Of a stretch of 64,000 bases of DNA, positions 25,349-34,021 are shown in pieces. The notes under the pieces are model-generated. The model was given only the letters and a program-made list of their open reading frames with translations. It was not told the origin of the DNA and ran no database searches. The position numbers and the translations under genes were made by a program. This DNA comes from Thalassococcus_A lentus. GTDB taxonomy: Bacteria; Pseudomonadota; Alphaproteobacteria; Rhodobacterales; Rhodobacteraceae. Positions within the stretch are counted from its first letter, which is position 1; every line of letters begins with the position of its first letter. The DNA is taken from contig NZ_JAQIOY010000001.1 of NCBI RefSeq assembly GCF_028023555.1, positions 930,001 to 994,000 on the forward strand, written 5' to 3'.

Positions 25349-25361
25349 GACCTTCAAGGTC
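25349..25361. promoter_or_regulatory. Palindrome GACCTT-C-AAGGTC between DUF1489 gene and nrdJ
   Basis: A perfect 6-1-6 inverted repeat in the divergent gap, 88 bases before nrdJ. It may be an operator. A loosely NrdR-box-like CACAATATGGTA lies at 25324-25335. No cobalamin riboswitch elements were seen. Confidence 0.35.
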
Positions 25362-25448
25362 TTGTGGTAAATGGGGCCTGCAAAACTTGTGGCCCATGCC
25401 CTATATGGGCTATCTTGCCTCTCTGCCAAATCAAGGGAATCGCCTGAC

Positions 25449-27734
25449 ATGACCCGTTTCGCTGCGCCGATCGCCGAACAGATCTGGGATATGAAGTACC
25501 GCTTCAAGGATGCTGACGGTGCGCCACTCGACGGGACTGTAGAAGACAGCTGGCGGCGCATTGCGCGTTCATTGGCGTCTGTGGAACAGGACGCCGCCTA
25601 TTGGGAAGACCAGTTCTACAGCGCGCTGGAGGATTTCAAATACCTGCCGGCGGGACGCATTACAGCCGGGGCCGGAACGCAGCGCTCGGTTACTTTGTTC
25701 AATTGTTTTGTCATGGGCACTGTCCCGGACAGCATGGGCGGTATCTTTGACATGTTGAAAGAAGCAGCCCTGACAATGCAGCAGGGCGGCGGCATTGGCT
25801 ATGATTTCAGCACGATCCGGCCCAAGGGTGCGCCGGTGTCTGGCGTGGCTGCCGATGCCTCTGGACCGCTTTCATTCATGGATGTGTGGGACTCGATGTG
25901 CCGCACGATCATGTCCGCTGGCTCTCGTCGTGGCGCCATGATGGCCACGATGCGCTGCGACCACCCGGACATTGAGGATTTCATCGCGGCCAAGGCCGAC
26001 AGCGCCCGTTTGCGAATGTTCAATCTGTCGGTGCTGATCACGGATCCTTTCATGGAGGCGGTAAAAGCGGATGGCCCTTGGGAACTGACCTTTGGTGACC
26101 GCGTTTACAAAACCGTTCAGGCCCGTGATCTGTGGAACCGGATCATGCGGGCCACCTATGACTACGCGGAACCGGGTGTGATCTTCATTGACCGTATCAA
26201 TGCGGCCAACAATCTGAGCTATTGCGAGACCATTGCAGCAACCAACCCATGTGGCGAGCAACCACTGCCGCCCTATGGCGCATGTCTGCTTGGGTCAGTG
26301 AACTTGGCGCGGTTGGTCTGGCATCCCTTCGAGGATGAAAAGGCGCATGTCTGCAAAACGCAGCTATCCGAACTGGTCCGGACAGCTGTTCGGATGATGG
26401 ACAACGTTGTCGATGCCTCTCGCTTCCCGCTGGAGGCTCAGGCACAAGAAGCACAGGCAAAACGCCGGATCGGTCTGGGTGTGACCGGGCTGGCGGATGC
26501 CTTGCTGATGTGCGGTTTGCGCTATGGATCCGATGAGGCTGCGGCCAAGACGGAAGAATGGCTGCATCTGATCGCGCGTGAGGCCTATCTGGCATCGGTT
26601 GAACTTGCCAAGGAAAAGGGCGCATTTCCGCTGTTCGACGCTGACAAGTATCTTGCATCGGGTACCATGCGCGGCATGGATGACGACGTGCGCGAAGCGA
26701 TCCGTACCCACGGCATCCGCAACGCCCTGCTGACATCCATTGCGCCGACTGGCACCATTTCGCTCTATGCAGGGAACGTCAGCTCGGGGATCGAGCCGGT
26801 GTTTGCCTACAGCTATACCCGCAAAGTTCTGCAAAAAGATGGAACCCGCACCGAAGAAGAAGTCGTGGACTACGCCGTGCAGATGTGGCGCGACAAATTC
26901 GGTGACGCCGAATTACCGGACTATTTCGTAAACGCCCAAACGCTTGCGCCGTTGGATCACGTCAAGATGCAGGCAGCGGCGCAAAAGTGGGTCGATTCCT
27001 CGATCTCCAAGACGATCAACTGCCCCGAAGACATTAGCTTTGAAGATTTCAAGGACGTCTACATCAAGGCATATGAAGATGGCTGCAAGGGATGCACCAC
27101 CTATCGCCCGAACGACGTTACCGGCTCGGTTTTGTCGGTCAGTGAAGGAACAGAGAAGACACCAGCGGAAACGCCGGCCTTGGCGCGCGAAGCGTCGGGG
27201 GGCGACGTTATCTACATGTCAGAGCCCTTGGACCGTCCGCAGGAATTGGAGGGCGCGACCTACAAGCTGAAGTGGCCAGATAGCGAACACGCCATCTATC
27301 TGACCATCAATGATATCGTTGTGGGCGGGCACCGGCGTCCTTTTGAAGTGTTCATAAATTCAAAAAACATGGAGCACTTTGCCTGGACGGTTGCGCTGAC
27401 ACGGATGATCTCGGCGGTATTCAGACGCGGCGGTGATGTGTCTTTCGTGGTCGAAGAGCTGAAGGCCGTGTTCGATCCACGTGGTGGTGCATGGGTGCAA
27501 GGTAAATACATTCCGTCCATTTTGGCCGCCATAGGCGGTGTCATCGAGAAGCACATGGTCTCTACCGGGTTCCTCGAAGGCGAAGGCATGGGGCTGAAGT
27601 CAGACCCGCAGGCGGCGGTGGTCAACCTTGATCAGCCGCGCGGCAAAGCATGCCCATCCTGTGGCCAGTTCGATATGCGCATGGTTGAGGGCTGCATGAC
27701 CTGCGGCAGCTGTGGTCACAGCAAGTGCGGATAG
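25449..27734 (+). CDS. nrdJ: Adenosylcobalamin-dependent ribonucleotide reductase (class II)
   Basis: Reduces ribonucleotides to deoxyribonucleotides with B12, independent of oxygen. The 761-aa protein has the class II order: LPAGRITAGAGTQRSVTLFN near residue 65, GGIGYDFSTIRP, GAMMATMRCDHPDIEDFI, the active-site loop NPCGEQPLPPYGACLLGSVN, and IAPTGTISLYAGNVSSGIEP. The C-terminus holds a cysteine-rich zinc-ribbon-like tail (CPSCGQF...CMTCGSCGHSKCG) that supplies the reducing thiols. Start chosen at 25449 (MTRFAAPIAEQIW). Confidence 0.95.
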   Translation: MTRFAAPIAEQIWDMKYRFKDADGAPLDGTVEDSWRRIARSLASVEQDAAYWEDQFYSALEDFKYLPAGRITAGAGTQRSVTLFNCFVMGTVPDSMGGIFDMLKEAALTMQQGGGIGYDFSTIRPKGAPVSGVAADASGPLSFMDVWDSMCRTIMSAGSRRGAMMATMRCDHPDIEDFIAAKADSARLRMFNLSVLITDPFMEAVKADGPWELTFGDRVYKTVQARDLWNRIMRATYDYAEPGVIFIDRINAANNLSYCETIAATNPCGEQPLPPYGACLLGSVNLARLVWHPFEDEKAHVCKTQLSELVRTAVRMMDNVVDASRFPLEAQAQEAQAKRRIGLGVTGLADALLMCGLRYGSDEAAAKTEEWLHLIAREAYLASVELAKEKGAFPLFDADKYLASGTMRGMDDDVREAIRTHGIRNALLTSIAPTGTISLYAGNVSSGIEPVFAYSYTRKVLQKDGTRTEEEVVDYAVQMWRDKFGDAELPDYFVNAQTLAPLDHVKMQAAAQKWVDSSISKTINCPEDISFEDFKDVYIKAYEDGCKGCTTYRPNDVTGSVLSVSEGTEKTPAETPALAREASGGDVIYMSEPLDRPQELEGATYKLKWPDSEHAIYLTINDIVVGGHRRPFEVFINSKNMEHFAWTVALTRMISAVFRRGGDVSFVVEELKAVFDPRGGAWVQGKYIPSILAAIGGVIEKHMVSTGFLEGEGMGLKSDPQAAVVNLDQPRGKACPSCGQFDMRMVEGCMTCGSCGHSKCG

Positions 27735-27759
27735 GCTGAAATAGTGGAAGACTTGATTT

Positions 27760-27773
27760 TTTACGCGCGACAA
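27760..27773. promoter_or_regulatory. LacI-type operator before the regulator gene
   Basis: TTTACGCGCGACAA matches 12 of 14 bases of the perfect palindrome TTTACGCGCGTAAA found before smoE. It lies 62 bases upstream of the regulator start, suggesting autoregulation by the same protein. Confidence 0.6.
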
Positions 27774-27834
27774 GAATAATTGGCAAAAGATTAACATCCT
27801 TGCGCGCAGTCAGTTTGCCGCTGTGAGAGTCGAA

Positions 27835-28866
27835 ATGGACGGTACGAAAATCAAGAATATGGAAGAGTTTGCCGCTTTGAGCGGTATCTCGAGACCGACC
27901 ATTTCGAAGTATTTCAATGATCCGGACAGTGTGCGGCCCAAGACACGGGAGCGCATCGAAGAGGCGCTCGAACGCTACGACTACCGCCCGAACATCTTTG
28001 CGATTAATCAGAATCGCAAGATGACCAAGAACATTGGTATCGTGGTCCCCTACCTTGCAGACCCGTTCTTTGGTGAAATCGCGCGGAACATTGAGCAGCG
28101 CTGTATCGATGCAGGATACAGACCGACATTGTTCAGCTCGCATGGTGAGCGAGATCTTGAAATCGACATTCTGGATAGCCTCCGGTCATTGAAGCCTGCC
28201 GGTGTTCTTCTGGCACCCCTCGGGCGGGCGTCTGATCGTTCGAAAATCGAAGATTTCTGCAATGAAGTTCCCACTGTCTTGTTTGACAGTAATATCGACG
28301 GCGTGGGTGAGGCGTTTGTCGGGTCGGACAATTTTAGCTTTGTATCTCAGAGTGTTGACTACCTGATGGATTCCGGTGAGCCGCCGGTTTTCTTTGAAAT
28401 GAGGAACCCGGCCAACCCGAACGCAAACAAACGTCGCGCGGCGTATATCCAGAAAATGGAAAGCATGGGGCAGACGCCTCACGTTCTGAAAATCGAAGGC
28501 GAAGGCTGGGCGTTCGAGGAAATCGGGCGTCAGGGCGCGTTCGAGGTTCTGGATGGAAAGGCGCTGCCGTCAGATACGATTCTTTGTAGCAACGATCGTC
28601 TGGCAATTGGCTTCCTGGCTGCGTGTTATGAACGAGGCATCCGTGTGGGTCGGGCCGAGGGATGCGCGATGAGAGTGGCGTCTCACGATGATCATCCCTT
28701 TTCGAAGTTCACGTGCCCTGCACTGACCACGGTTGCACATGACTATGATTCTGTCGCGGGGCATAGCGTGGAGACGTTGTTTTCGTTGATCGAGAACGGC
28801 GGAAAGTTCCGAGCGAGAACCGAGACGCTCTACCCGGCGCGCTTTATTTTACGGGCTTCCGCGTAG
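27835..28866 (+). CDS. LacI-family regulator of the polyol operon
   Basis: LacI/GalR regulator of 343 aa. The HTH is near the start (MEEFAALSGISRPTISKYFN) followed by the hinge helix region (RPKTRERIEEALERYDYRPN) and a periplasmic-binding-protein-like sensor domain from about residue 60 (KNIGIVVPYLADPFFGEIAR). The start at 27835 has GAGAG upstream; an in-frame GTG lies at 27823. It is placed just before smoE on the same strand, and both carry related palindromes, so it most likely represses the sorbitol/mannitol genes until the polyol is present. Confidence 0.88.
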   Translation: MDGTKIKNMEEFAALSGISRPTISKYFNDPDSVRPKTRERIEEALERYDYRPNIFAINQNRKMTKNIGIVVPYLADPFFGEIARNIEQRCIDAGYRPTLFSSHGERDLEIDILDSLRSLKPAGVLLAPLGRASDRSKIEDFCNEVPTVLFDSNIDGVGEAFVGSDNFSFVSQSVDYLMDSGEPPVFFEMRNPANPNANKRRAAYIQKMESMGQTPHVLKIEGEGWAFEEIGRQGAFEVLDGKALPSDTILCSNDRLAIGFLAACYERGIRVGRAEGCAMRVASHDDHPFSKFTCPALTTVAHDYDSVAGHSVETLFSLIENGGKFRARTETLYPARFILRASA

Positions 28867-28880
28867 AAAGTTAAAAAAAA

Positions 28881-28930
28881 TTTACGCGCGTAAAATTTAT
28901 ATTGACGCTTTGGATAACGCCCGATAGCTT
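28881..28930 (+). promoter_or_regulatory. smoE promoter with upstream LacI-type palindrome
   Basis: Perfect palindrome TTTACGCGCGTAAA (28881-28894), then a sigma-70-like TTGACG (28902-28907), 17-base spacer and TAGCTT (28925-28930), 38 bases before the smoE start. The palindrome ends seven bases before the -35 box. Confidence 0.65.
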
Positions 28931-28968
28931 CCTTGCATCACATCGTCATCCATCTAGGGAGGAATAGG

Positions 28969-30261
28969 ATGAAACTGAGAAACGCACTTCGTGCGGCAAC
29001 AGCGTTGTCTCTGCTGGCCACTGGCGCATATGCCGACGGTCACGCGAAAGAACTGACAATCGCGATCGTGAACAACGGCCACATGATCAACATGCAGAAG
29101 GTTGCAGAAGCCTACACCGAGGAAACTGGTGTGGCTCTGAACTGGGTTTCGCTGGAAGAAGGCGTTCTGCGTGAGCAGGTCACTTCCGACACCGCGACCG
29201 GTGGTGGTCAGTATGACATCATCAACATCGGTATGCAGGAAGCGCCTATCTGGGGTGCAGCTGGCTGGATCGAGCCTCTGGAATTCGGCGACGACTACGA
29301 TGTCGAAGACATTCTGCCCGCCATGCGCGCAGGTCTGAGCCACGACGGTACGCTTTATGCGGCACCGTTCTACGGCGAATCTTCGATGGTGATGTACCGC
29401 AAGGATCTGGCTGACGCAGCCGGTGTAACCATCGCGGACAACGACAGCTGGGACAACGTCAAAGCAGCAGCTGCTGCGATGCACGACCCTGACAATGGTG
29501 TCTACGGCGCCTGCTTGCGCGGCAAGCCAGGTTGGGGCGACAACGGCGCGTTCATCACAACTGTTGCGAACTCGTTTGGCGCAGCTTGGTTTGACGCCGA
29601 CATGAAGCCGCAGCTCGACAGCCCTGAGTGGAACGCAGCTGTAAGCTTCTACGTTGACCTGCTGAACAGCTACGGCCCTCCGGGATCCGAAGGCAACTCG
29701 TTCAACGAAATCCTTGCTCTGTACAACCAGGACAAGTGCGGTCTCTGGATTGACGCGACAATCGCGGCATCCTTCCTGGAGAACCCGAACGTTGCATACG
29801 CACAGTCGCCAAACGCAGGTAACCCTGTTGGTGCGAACTGGCTGTGGGCATGGGCCATGGCGGTTCCTGCCGGTACGGAAAATGCAGAAGAAGCCAAGGC
29901 ATTCATCGAATGGGCGACTTCCAAAGCTTACGTTCAGGCTGTCGGTAACCACCCTGACTTCGGCTGGGGCTCTGTTCCAACTGGTCAGCGTGCCTCGACC
30001 TACCAGATCCCTGAATTCCAGGCAGTTGCCAAGTTCGCTGAAGCCGAGCTTGCAGCAATCGACTCCGCGGCTCCTGAAGCAACTGATCTGAAGCCATACG
30101 TTGGCGTGCAGTTCGTTGCTATCCCTGAGTTCCCGGAAATCGGTTCGGCCTTTGGTCAGGAAATGGCCGCTGCACTTTCCGGTGCGAAGTCTGTCGAAGA
30201 TGCACTTGCCGCCGCGCAGGCTGCTGCAGACTCCATCATGAAGGAAGCAGGCTACTACTAA
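28969..30261 (+). CDS. smoE: Sorbitol/mannitol ABC transporter substrate-binding protein
   Basis: Periplasmic family-1 solute-binding protein (430 aa) with a signal peptide (residues 1-22, ending GAYADG). Characteristic segments are QYDIINIGMQEAPIWGAAGW, APFYGESSMVMYRKDLADAA and GLWIDATIAASFLE. GGGAGGAATAGG precedes the ATG. Its assignment to polyols rests on the match of gene order to the Rhodobacter smoEFGK-smoS-mtlK operon. It is followed by a strong hairpin. Confidence 0.88.
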   Translation: MKLRNALRAATALSLLATGAYADGHAKELTIAIVNNGHMINMQKVAEAYTEETGVALNWVSLEEGVLREQVTSDTATGGGQYDIINIGMQEAPIWGAAGWIEPLEFGDDYDVEDILPAMRAGLSHDGTLYAAPFYGESSMVMYRKDLADAAGVTIADNDSWDNVKAAAAAMHDPDNGVYGACLRGKPGWGDNGAFITTVANSFGAAWFDADMKPQLDSPEWNAAVSFYVDLLNSYGPPGSEGNSFNEILALYNQDKCGLWIDATIAASFLENPNVAYAQSPNAGNPVGANWLWAWAMAVPAGTENAEEAKAFIEWATSKAYVQAVGNHPDFGWGSVPTGQRASTYQIPEFQAVAKFAEAELAAIDSAAPEATDLKPYVGVQFVAIPEFPEIGSAFGQEMAAALSGAKSVEDALAAAQAAADSIMKEAGYY

Positions 30262-30274
30262 GCCTCGAAACTTC

Positions 30275-30305
30275 GGAAAGATCCGGACTTATTCCGGGTC
30301 TTTCC
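30275..30305 (+). other. Intercistronic hairpin between smoE and smoF
   Basis: Arms GGAAAGATCCGG and CCGGGTCTTTCC form a 12-bp stem (one G-U pair) with a seven-base loop, 13 bases after smoE. There is no U tract, and the permease genes follow on the same strand, so it probably protects the smoE mRNA 3' end, raising binding-protein level over permeases. Confidence 0.65.
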
Positions 30306-30425
30306 ACCCCAGGGCTTTCGTCGTTCGCCCGGTCTGACGTATCGTAGCGCAGCCTTTTCGGGACGACCGCACAATCTGACATCGCTTCGCGTCGCGCCCT
30401 TTCACTTTGCTGAGAGACAATCGTC

Positions 30426-31364
30426 ATGGCCAATCGAACCGTACCACGTCTGCTACAGACACCAGCTGTCCTTCTGCTCTTGTTTTGGATGCTTGTTCCA
30501 CTGAGCATGACGCTGTTCTTCTCCTTTATTCGTTATGTTCTTAACAACCTGCGCCGCCCCGAATGGACATCCCCGTCGATCGACAACTGGCGTGGTCTGG
30601 GCAATTATCAGTACGTCTGGGGCCAGGATTCTTTTTGGCTGGCCATTCAGAACTCGCTGCTCATTGTTTGCAGCATTCTGTTCCTGACAGTCACCCTTGG
30701 TATTGCCATTGCAATTCTGGTGAACCGCACATTCCCGGGACGGGGTATTGTCAGGGTCCTGCTGATTTCACCCTTCTTTGTGATGCCCGCGGTTAACGCC
30801 GTCCTTTGGATCAACATGTTGCTTGATCCGGTTCTTGGCCTGCAAGGCATCGCTGTAAACGGGATCAATGACATGATCGCCGGGATGCGCGAAGCGCCCG
30901 TCGTCGGCTGGTTCTTTTCGCTCTGGCCCGAGTTCGAACCAATTTCGTTCCGTGCCACGCAAACCTCTGCCTATGCGGTGATCATGATGGTCACTTGGCA
31001 ATGGACGCCCTTTGCGGTCCTGATCTTCATGACCTCGCTGCAATCCGAAGACCAACAGCAAAAAGAAGCCGCGCTTCTGGATGGTGCTGGTGCGTGGTCG
31101 CAGTTTCGATTTCTGACACTGCCGCACCTGGGTCGTCCAATTGCGATCGTGGTGATGATCCAAGCGATTTTCCACCTCTCGCTCTACGCCGAGATTGAGA
31201 TCGTCAGCCGGGGTAACGGCAACAAAAACCTGCCGTACTACATCGGCGAGCTGGTCAATAACAACATCGGTGCTGCATCTGCCACGGGCATCTTCGCAGT
31301 CATTCTCGCCAACATTGTCGCCATCTTCCTGCTTCGGATGATCGGCAAGACATTGATGGAATAA
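30426..31364 (+). CDS. smoF: Sorbitol/mannitol ABC transporter permease
   Basis: First permease (312 aa), MalF-like. It starts MANRTVPRLLQTPAVLLLLF with a membrane helix, has six predicted helices and the EAA loop QQQKEAALLDGAGAWSQFRF followed by LTLPHLGRPI. It pairs with the second permease ten bases downstream. Confidence 0.92.
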   Translation: MANRTVPRLLQTPAVLLLLFWMLVPLSMTLFFSFIRYVLNNLRRPEWTSPSIDNWRGLGNYQYVWGQDSFWLAIQNSLLIVCSILFLTVTLGIAIAILVNRTFPGRGIVRVLLISPFFVMPAVNAVLWINMLLDPVLGLQGIAVNGINDMIAGMREAPVVGWFFSLWPEFEPISFRATQTSAYAVIMMVTWQWTPFAVLIFMTSLQSEDQQQKEAALLDGAGAWSQFRFLTLPHLGRPIAIVVMIQAIFHLSLYAEIEIVSRGNGNKNLPYYIGELVNNNIGAASATGIFAVILANIVAIFLLRMIGKTLME

Positions 31365-31374
31365 GGGGGCCACC

Positions 31375-32208
31375 ATGGCTATCGTTGCACAACACACGAA
31401 GTTCTCGAAAATTGCCTGGCCGGTTCTGGCTTGGGTGGTGGCGCTGATCTTCTTCTTCCCGATCTTCTATATGGTCCTGACCAGCTTCAAGACTGACGCG
31501 GATGCGGTGAAGCCTGAATTCTTGTTCTCGTTCACGCCAACGCTCGAGAACTACGCCAACATGACCGAAAACTATGACTACTGGCGGTTTGCCCGGAATT
31601 CGGTGATCACGGCTGTATCGGCTACGATCTTCACGTTGGTTGTCGCCGTGCCCTGCGCCTACGCAATGGCCTTTAACCCGACGCGGGCGACAAAGGACAT
31701 CCTGATGTGGATGCTGTCCACCAAGATGCTTCCTGCGGCAGCGGTTCTGTACCCGATGATTTTCATGACCAAGGCGGCTGGGCTGTATGACACGCATTTC
31801 CTGATCATCATGGTGTTGAGCCTGATCAACCTGCCAATCGTGATCTGGATGCTCTTTACCTACTTCAAGGACATCCCCAAGGACATCATCGAGGCTGGCA
31901 AGATGGACGGTCTGAACACCTGGGGTGAAGTGCGCGAGATCTTGATCCCGCTGGCTTGGGGCGGCATCGCATCGACCGCTTTGCTCTGCTTCATCTTTTG
32001 TTGGAACGAGGCGTACTGGACTGTTCGACTGACGACAACCGACGCCGCGACATTGTCCAAACTCATCGAAGGCAACCGTGCTCCGGAAGGGCTGTTCTTT
32101 GGACGCCTCTCTGCGGTGTCTACCGCCGCTGTTGGCCCCATCGTTGTGCTGGGCTGGTTCTGTCAAAAACAATTGGTCCAAGGCCTGACCTTTGGCGCTG
32201 TGAAATAA
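31375..32208 (+). CDS. smoG: Sorbitol/mannitol ABC transporter permease
   Basis: Second permease (277 aa), MalG-like. First helix WPVLAWVVALIFFFPIFYMV is followed by SFKTDADAV; the EAA loop is IPKDIIEAGKMDGLNTWGEV followed by REILIPLAWGG. It is preceded by a GGGGG-type ribosome site and followed by smoK after nine bases. Confidence 0.92.
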   Translation: MAIVAQHTKFSKIAWPVLAWVVALIFFFPIFYMVLTSFKTDADAVKPEFLFSFTPTLENYANMTENYDYWRFARNSVITAVSATIFTLVVAVPCAYAMAFNPTRATKDILMWMLSTKMLPAAAVLYPMIFMTKAAGLYDTHFLIIMVLSLINLPIVIWMLFTYFKDIPKDIIEAGKMDGLNTWGEVREILIPLAWGGIASTALLCFIFCWNEAYWTVRLTTTDAATLSKLIEGNRAPEGLFFGRLSAVSTAAVGPIVVLGWFCQKQLVQGLTFGAVK

Positions 32209-32217
32209 GGAACGATC

Positions 32218-33222
32218 ATGGGACGCATCGTACTAAAAGACGTAAAAAAGAGCTTTGGCGAAACCAACGTCATTCCGCCACTGAACCTTGAGATCGACGA
32301 TGGTGAGTTCGTGGTTTTTGTGGGCCCATCGGGCTGCGGGAAATCGACTTTGCTCCGGATGATCGCCGGGTTGGAAGATCTGACCGCAGGTGATGTCGAA
32401 ATCGACGGCAACGTCGTGACCGAGGTGCCGCCTTCGAAACGTGGGCTTGCCATGGTGTTCCAGTCCTATGCGCTTTACCCGCATATGACGGTCCGCAAGA
32501 ACATCGCATTTCCTATGCGCATGGCTGGCATTGATGAAGAGACCCAGAAAGCCAAGATCGAGGCAGCGGCCACATCGTTGAACCTGACCGACTATCTGGA
32601 TCGCAAACCGGGCCAGTTGTCAGGTGGTCAGCGCCAGCGTGTTGCAATTGGCCGTGCGATCGTACGAGAACCTGCGGCGTTCCTTTTTGACGAACCACTG
32701 TCGAACCTTGACGCTGCTTTGCGTGTCGGCATGCGTCTTGAGATCATGGAGCTTCATGAAAAACTGAAGACGACCATGATTTATGTGACACACGATCAGG
32801 TCGAGGCCATGACAATGGCGGACAAAATCGTTGTCTTGCAGGCCGGTGTGATCGAACAGGTTGGTTCTCCGCTGGATCTCTACCATGCGCCGCGCAACAA
32901 GTTTGTGGCTGGTTTCATCGGCTCGCCAAAGATGAACCTGTTCGAAGGCGAAGAAGCGACGAAGCGGAACGCCCACACAATCGGCATCCGGCCCGAGCAT
33001 ATGACCGTTTCCAAGACGGAAGGCCTGTGGGAAGGCACCGTTGGTGTCGCCGAGCATCTGGGCTCAGATACATTCCTTCATATCCATGAAACCGGGTTGA
33101 TGGACATGATGACGGTTCGGGTGAATGGTGATTTTGCAGCCCGCCATGGCGACAAGATTTTCCTGACACCAGACGAAAACCAGATCCACCGCTTCGATGC
33201 AGAAGGAATGCGGATCGAATGA
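32218..33222 (+). CDS. smoK: Sorbitol/mannitol ABC transporter ATPase
   Basis: MalK/UgpC-type ATPase (334 aa). Walker A GPSGCGKST, LSGGQRQRV signature, Walker B FLFDEPLSNLDAALR, then a C-terminal TOBE/OB region (GIRPEHMTVS, LGSDTFLHI). Such ATPases may serve more than one sugar importer. AAGGA lies before the ATG. It overlaps smoS by four bases (ATGA). Confidence 0.93.
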   Translation: MGRIVLKDVKKSFGETNVIPPLNLEIDDGEFVVFVGPSGCGKSTLLRMIAGLEDLTAGDVEIDGNVVTEVPPSKRGLAMVFQSYALYPHMTVRKNIAFPMRMAGIDEETQKAKIEAAATSLNLTDYLDRKPGQLSGGQRQRVAIGRAIVREPAAFLFDEPLSNLDAALRVGMRLEIMELHEKLKTTMIYVTHDQVEAMTMADKIVVLQAGVIEQVGSPLDLYHAPRNKFVAGFIGSPKMNLFEGEEATKRNAHTIGIRPEHMTVSKTEGLWEGTVGVAEHLGSDTFLHIHETGLMDMMTVRVNGDFAARHGDKIFLTPDENQIHRFDAEGMRIE

Positions 33223-33992
33223 AGAGACTGGACGGCAAAATTGCGTTGATAACCGGTGCCGCGCGCGGCATCGGTCTGGCATTCGCCAAGGCTTATGTGT
33301 CCGAAGGCGCGCGTGTCGCGATTGCGGATATCGACATTGCACGCGCCAAGACTGCTGCGGCAGAGCTTGGTGAAAACGCAATTGCCGTCGAATTGGATGT
33401 CACGGATCAGTCCAGCATCGATGGCGCCGTGGCTGCGACGATCGCGCAATTTGGCCAGATCGACGTTCTGATCAACAATGCGGCGATCTTCACTGCAGCC
33501 CCGATCGCAGAGATTAGCCGCGACGACTACGCACGCGTGTTCGATATCAATGTGTCGGGAACTCTGTTCATGATGCAGGCTGTTGCCAACCACATGATCG
33601 AACGTGGTGGTGGTGGAAAGATCATCAATATGGCTTCGCAGGCAGGCCGCCGAGGTGAGCCTTTGGTCGCTGTCTACTGCGCCACCAAAGCCGCTGTGAT
33701 CAGCCTCACGCAATCGGCAGGTCTGAATCTGATTCAGCATGGAATCAACGTAAATGCGATTTCGCCGGGCGTTGTTGATGGCGAACACTGGGATGGCGTC
33801 GACGCTTTCTTTGCGAAGCACGAAGGAAAAGCACCTGGTCAGAAAAAGTCGGAGGTCGCGGCGGGCGTGCCTTTCGGGCGCATGGGAGTGGCCGAAGATC
33901 TGACTGGCATGGCCGTGTTTCTGGCAAGCGATGATGCGGAATATGTGGTCGCCCAGACGTACAACGTCGATGGCGGACAATGGATGAGCTGA
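33219..33992 (+). CDS. smoS: Sorbitol dehydrogenase (SDR)
   Basis: SDR of 257 aa that oxidises D-sorbitol (and probably galactitol or L-iditol) to the ketose with NAD. Motifs: TGAARGIGLAFA, NNAAIF, catalytic Ser in NMASQAG and YCATK. The C-terminal VVAQTYNVDGGQWMS is typical. Its placement between smoK and the mannitol dehydrogenase gene, as in Rhodobacter, supports the name. Confidence 0.9.
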   Translation: MKRLDGKIALITGAARGIGLAFAKAYVSEGARVAIADIDIARAKTAAAELGENAIAVELDVTDQSSIDGAVAATIAQFGQIDVLINNAAIFTAAPIAEISRDDYARVFDINVSGTLFMMQAVANHMIERGGGGKIINMASQAGRRGEPLVAVYCATKAAVISLTQSAGLNLIQHGINVNAISPGVVDGEHWDGVDAFFAKHEGKAPGQKKSEVAAGVPFGRMGVAEDLTGMAVFLASDDAEYVVAQTYNVDGGQWMS

Positions 33993-34021
33993 TGGACGAC
34001 TTTTCCCAAGGACTTATGCCC

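Noticed and set aside
25304..25448. Possible cobalamin riboswitch before nrdJ
   Set aside because: No GCCACTG B12-box or matching secondary structure was seen; class II RNR genes often lack it.
28954..29952. A 332-codon minus-strand frame opposite smoE
   Set aside because: Mirror of the smoE coding sequence; Cys/Val-rich non-protein-like composition.
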